Source: Panulirus ornatus (lineage: Eukaryota > Arthropoda > Malacostraca > Decapoda > Palinuridae). Taken from it: 64,000 bases of DNA. Numbering within the stretch: position 1 is the stretch's first letter; every line of letters begins with the position of its first letter. A program made the translations under genes and the position numbers. The stretch is from positions 26,263,476-26,327,475 of the forward strand of contig NC_092235.1 of assembly GCF_036320965.1 (NCBI RefSeq), read 5' to 3'. The notes under the pieces were generated by a model. That model saw only the letters and a list, made by a program, of their open reading frames with translations. It searched no databases and was not told the origin of the DNA. Positions 62,099 to 64,000 of the stretch are shown here, piece after piece.

Positions 62099-62099
<1 letters not shown>
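60736..62099. other. No gene seen; AG tract
   Basis: (AG)n at 61230-61270 and a CTC run at 61707-61741. A 250-codon minus frame (61230-61982) passes through both repeats; no family recognised and the start is arbitrary, so no gene is called. Confidence 0.4.

Positions 62100-62153
<54 letters not shown>
62100..62153. repeat. (GT)n microsatellite
   Basis: About 27 GT units. Confidence 0.97.
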
Positions 62154-62155
<2 letters not shown>

Positions 62156-62317
62156 TAACGTGCAGGGAGTGGGGTGGGTGGGTGGGGGGGGGCATGATCC
62201 AGGGGCCCACAACACCTGACTCACAAACCTGCTCTCCATGGCTGCACCCCGTCCCCCCCCCTCCCTCCCCCCTTCCTCTACCAGCACGTGAAGAACCACT
62301 CTGGGCGTAACAACCTT

Positions 62318-62456
<139 letters not shown>

Positions 62457-62540
62457 CGTCGCACCTGACTAACAGGTGTGTACCTGACCCACTAGCCACA
62501 CCTGATACGTGCAACCCGCCCGGCAGATGCGTGCAGTACC

Positions 62541-62552
62541 CACACACACACA

Positions 62553-62608
<56 letters not shown>
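62541..62608. repeat. (AC)n microsatellite
   Basis: About 33 AC units with one interruption. Confidence 0.97.
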
Positions 62609-62610
<2 letters not shown>

Positions 62611-62794
62611 GTGGCAGACCTTCTCTGATACATTAGTGAGCATCATGCTATGCTGCCGGCAGCGTCGTACCCACATTTGCGTCTAGGAACATGATCATCA
62701 AACTCTGGCTTTTTTTAAGCTTGGGTGAAGGACGATTTAGTAAATGGTGGTGTTGACGCCACGCTGTAGTACTGCGTAATGTGTCGAACTGGGT

Positions 62795-62870
62795 ACGCAC
62801 GTATGTATGCATGTATATATGTATGTATGTATGTATGCATGTATGTATGTATGTATGTATGTATGTATAG
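62795..62870. repeat. (ATGT)n microsatellite
   Basis: About 18 GTAT units with GCAT variants. Confidence 0.95.
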
Positions 62871-63170
62871 AGCGAAGCTGATCCTCGTGCAGGATACAGG
62901 ACCGAACAGTCGTGTCGATATCATCATGGGTATGTCAGAGGAGAAGACTGGTGATTATGGCCTAATGAAGGTACATAGCTTCTGCGCATCAACACAGGCG
63001 CAGTGAGGGAGGGAGGGACGTGGTGCTGAAGCGATCGTGATTAAACTGGCAACACTTGTGGCTGATCTGAAGACTAGAACATCCTGGTGTGTGTGTGTGT
63101 GTGTGTGTGTGTGTGACCCTCAAGGTCAGGGAAAGTCTAGAGTTAAGATTGGGACAGATATCGCTCACTC

Positions 63171-63201
<31 letters not shown>

Positions 63202-63588
63202 ACACACGCCTGCTCTGGTGTGTACAGTACAGACGGCAGCCATGTAGTGGTGGACACACGGGGGAATATCCTGTAGCGCAGATCCCTGTAGAACTGTAGA
63301 AGTCTCTTCCCCGTCGACGTGAGCGACATAGAGGACTGACTGTAAGATATAATAAATACAGTAATGGAGAACTGTACCTTCCCTGACGTGTTCTGTAAGG
63401 TACATGGGCCTGCAGACCGCGGCCTCAAACAGCGAGGTTGTACGGTGTACGTCATGTTACCGGCTCCGGCTTCAAGACAGCCCGGGTGATGGGAGGGGCA
63501 GCACGACAGCTCCGTCCCAGGCCGAGCTGCGGGGTTAGAGACGAGCCTCCCAGACTCGGCGGGCCACGAGGGTAGAGGCGTAGGTAGC

Positions 63589-63654
<66 letters not shown>

Positions 63655-63755
63655 CCTTGAACCCCCACCTTTGTAATCCATGTCGTACATGAAACTGATG
63701 AATGGTGCAAGGAGGGATGATGGTACACAGTGGAACGAAGAATGAAATTGATAAC

Positions 63756-63819
<64 letters not shown>

Positions 63820-64000
63820 GTTTAGAAAACGGGGACAGGAAGTGTGTCCGGGATTGATCAATTTTTCATTTGCATATCCTGGACGGAGCTGAAGATTGTC
63901 GGTGGAGGAAAGTTAAGCGAGAAAGAAACCGGGGGGAGGAGGCGAAGGCTGGAAAGAAAATGCAAAAGAAAACAGTTAGCTGATGTTGCACTGAAAGTGT
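62871..64000. other. No gene seen; simple and dispersed repeats
   Basis: (GT)n at 63088-63113; C run and CA run at 63171-63207; GT then GA at 63593-63645; (GA)n at 63759-63813. No exon recognised. Confidence 0.5.
63517..63560. repeat. Short dispersed repeat, copy 2
   Basis: AGGCCGAGCTGCGGGGTTAG followed by AGACGAGCC matches 4852-4897. Confidence 0.55.

Overview
The window looks like non-coding sequence (intron and intergenic) from an animal nuclear genome, most likely a decapod crustacean and perhaps a crab or shrimp. The evidence is a GT-AG type exon boundary, very dense long dinucleotide arrays of all three common classes (AG/CT, AC/GT, AT), many minisatellites, short TTAGG runs, and tRNA-derived repeat pieces. 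The assignment to decapods is inference. No bacterial, viral or organellar genes were seen, and no transposase or reverse transcriptase frame was recognised.

Only one protein-coding exon is convincing: 20309-20650 on the + strand. It encodes a signal peptide, an acidic and Ser-rich linker, and the start of a cadherin-like domain of the dystroglycan type. It ends at a phase-0 splice donor, and no later exon of the gene was found, so if the gene continues on this strand its next intron runs past the window end (over 43 kb).

The block carrying this exon (about 19841-22540) is repeated directly as 22685-25432. The second copy has many one-base indels that break the reading frame, and it runs into poor-looking AT-rich sequence to about 25770. 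This resembles an unpolished or uncollapsed haplotype copy in the assembly more than a real duplicated gene.

Region by region: 1-9 kb has sparse repeats, a TATA/CCAAT cluster and a 36-bp array; 9-19 kb has a CACGTG cluster, a 24-bp array and long AT and AG/CT tracts; 19.7-25.8 kb is the duplicated exon block; 26-36 kb holds 22-, 31-, 32-, 28-, 31- and 62-bp arrays, including two near-perfect arrays over 1.1 kb each; 36-58 kb is rich in a 21-bp repeat family; 54-59 kb holds a palindrome cluster and 31- and 36-bp arrays; 59-64 kb has a second copy of a dispersed 300-bp repeat and long microsatellites.

The most unusual element is a dispersed family built of 21-bp units (core CGTACCGTCGTGCTC). 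In about ten places the units lie antisense on the left and sense on the right of a short core carrying TGGCCTGACCTTTGACC or its inverse. That is the architecture of foldback-type mobile elements, and I propose it as a candidate undescribed foldback family.
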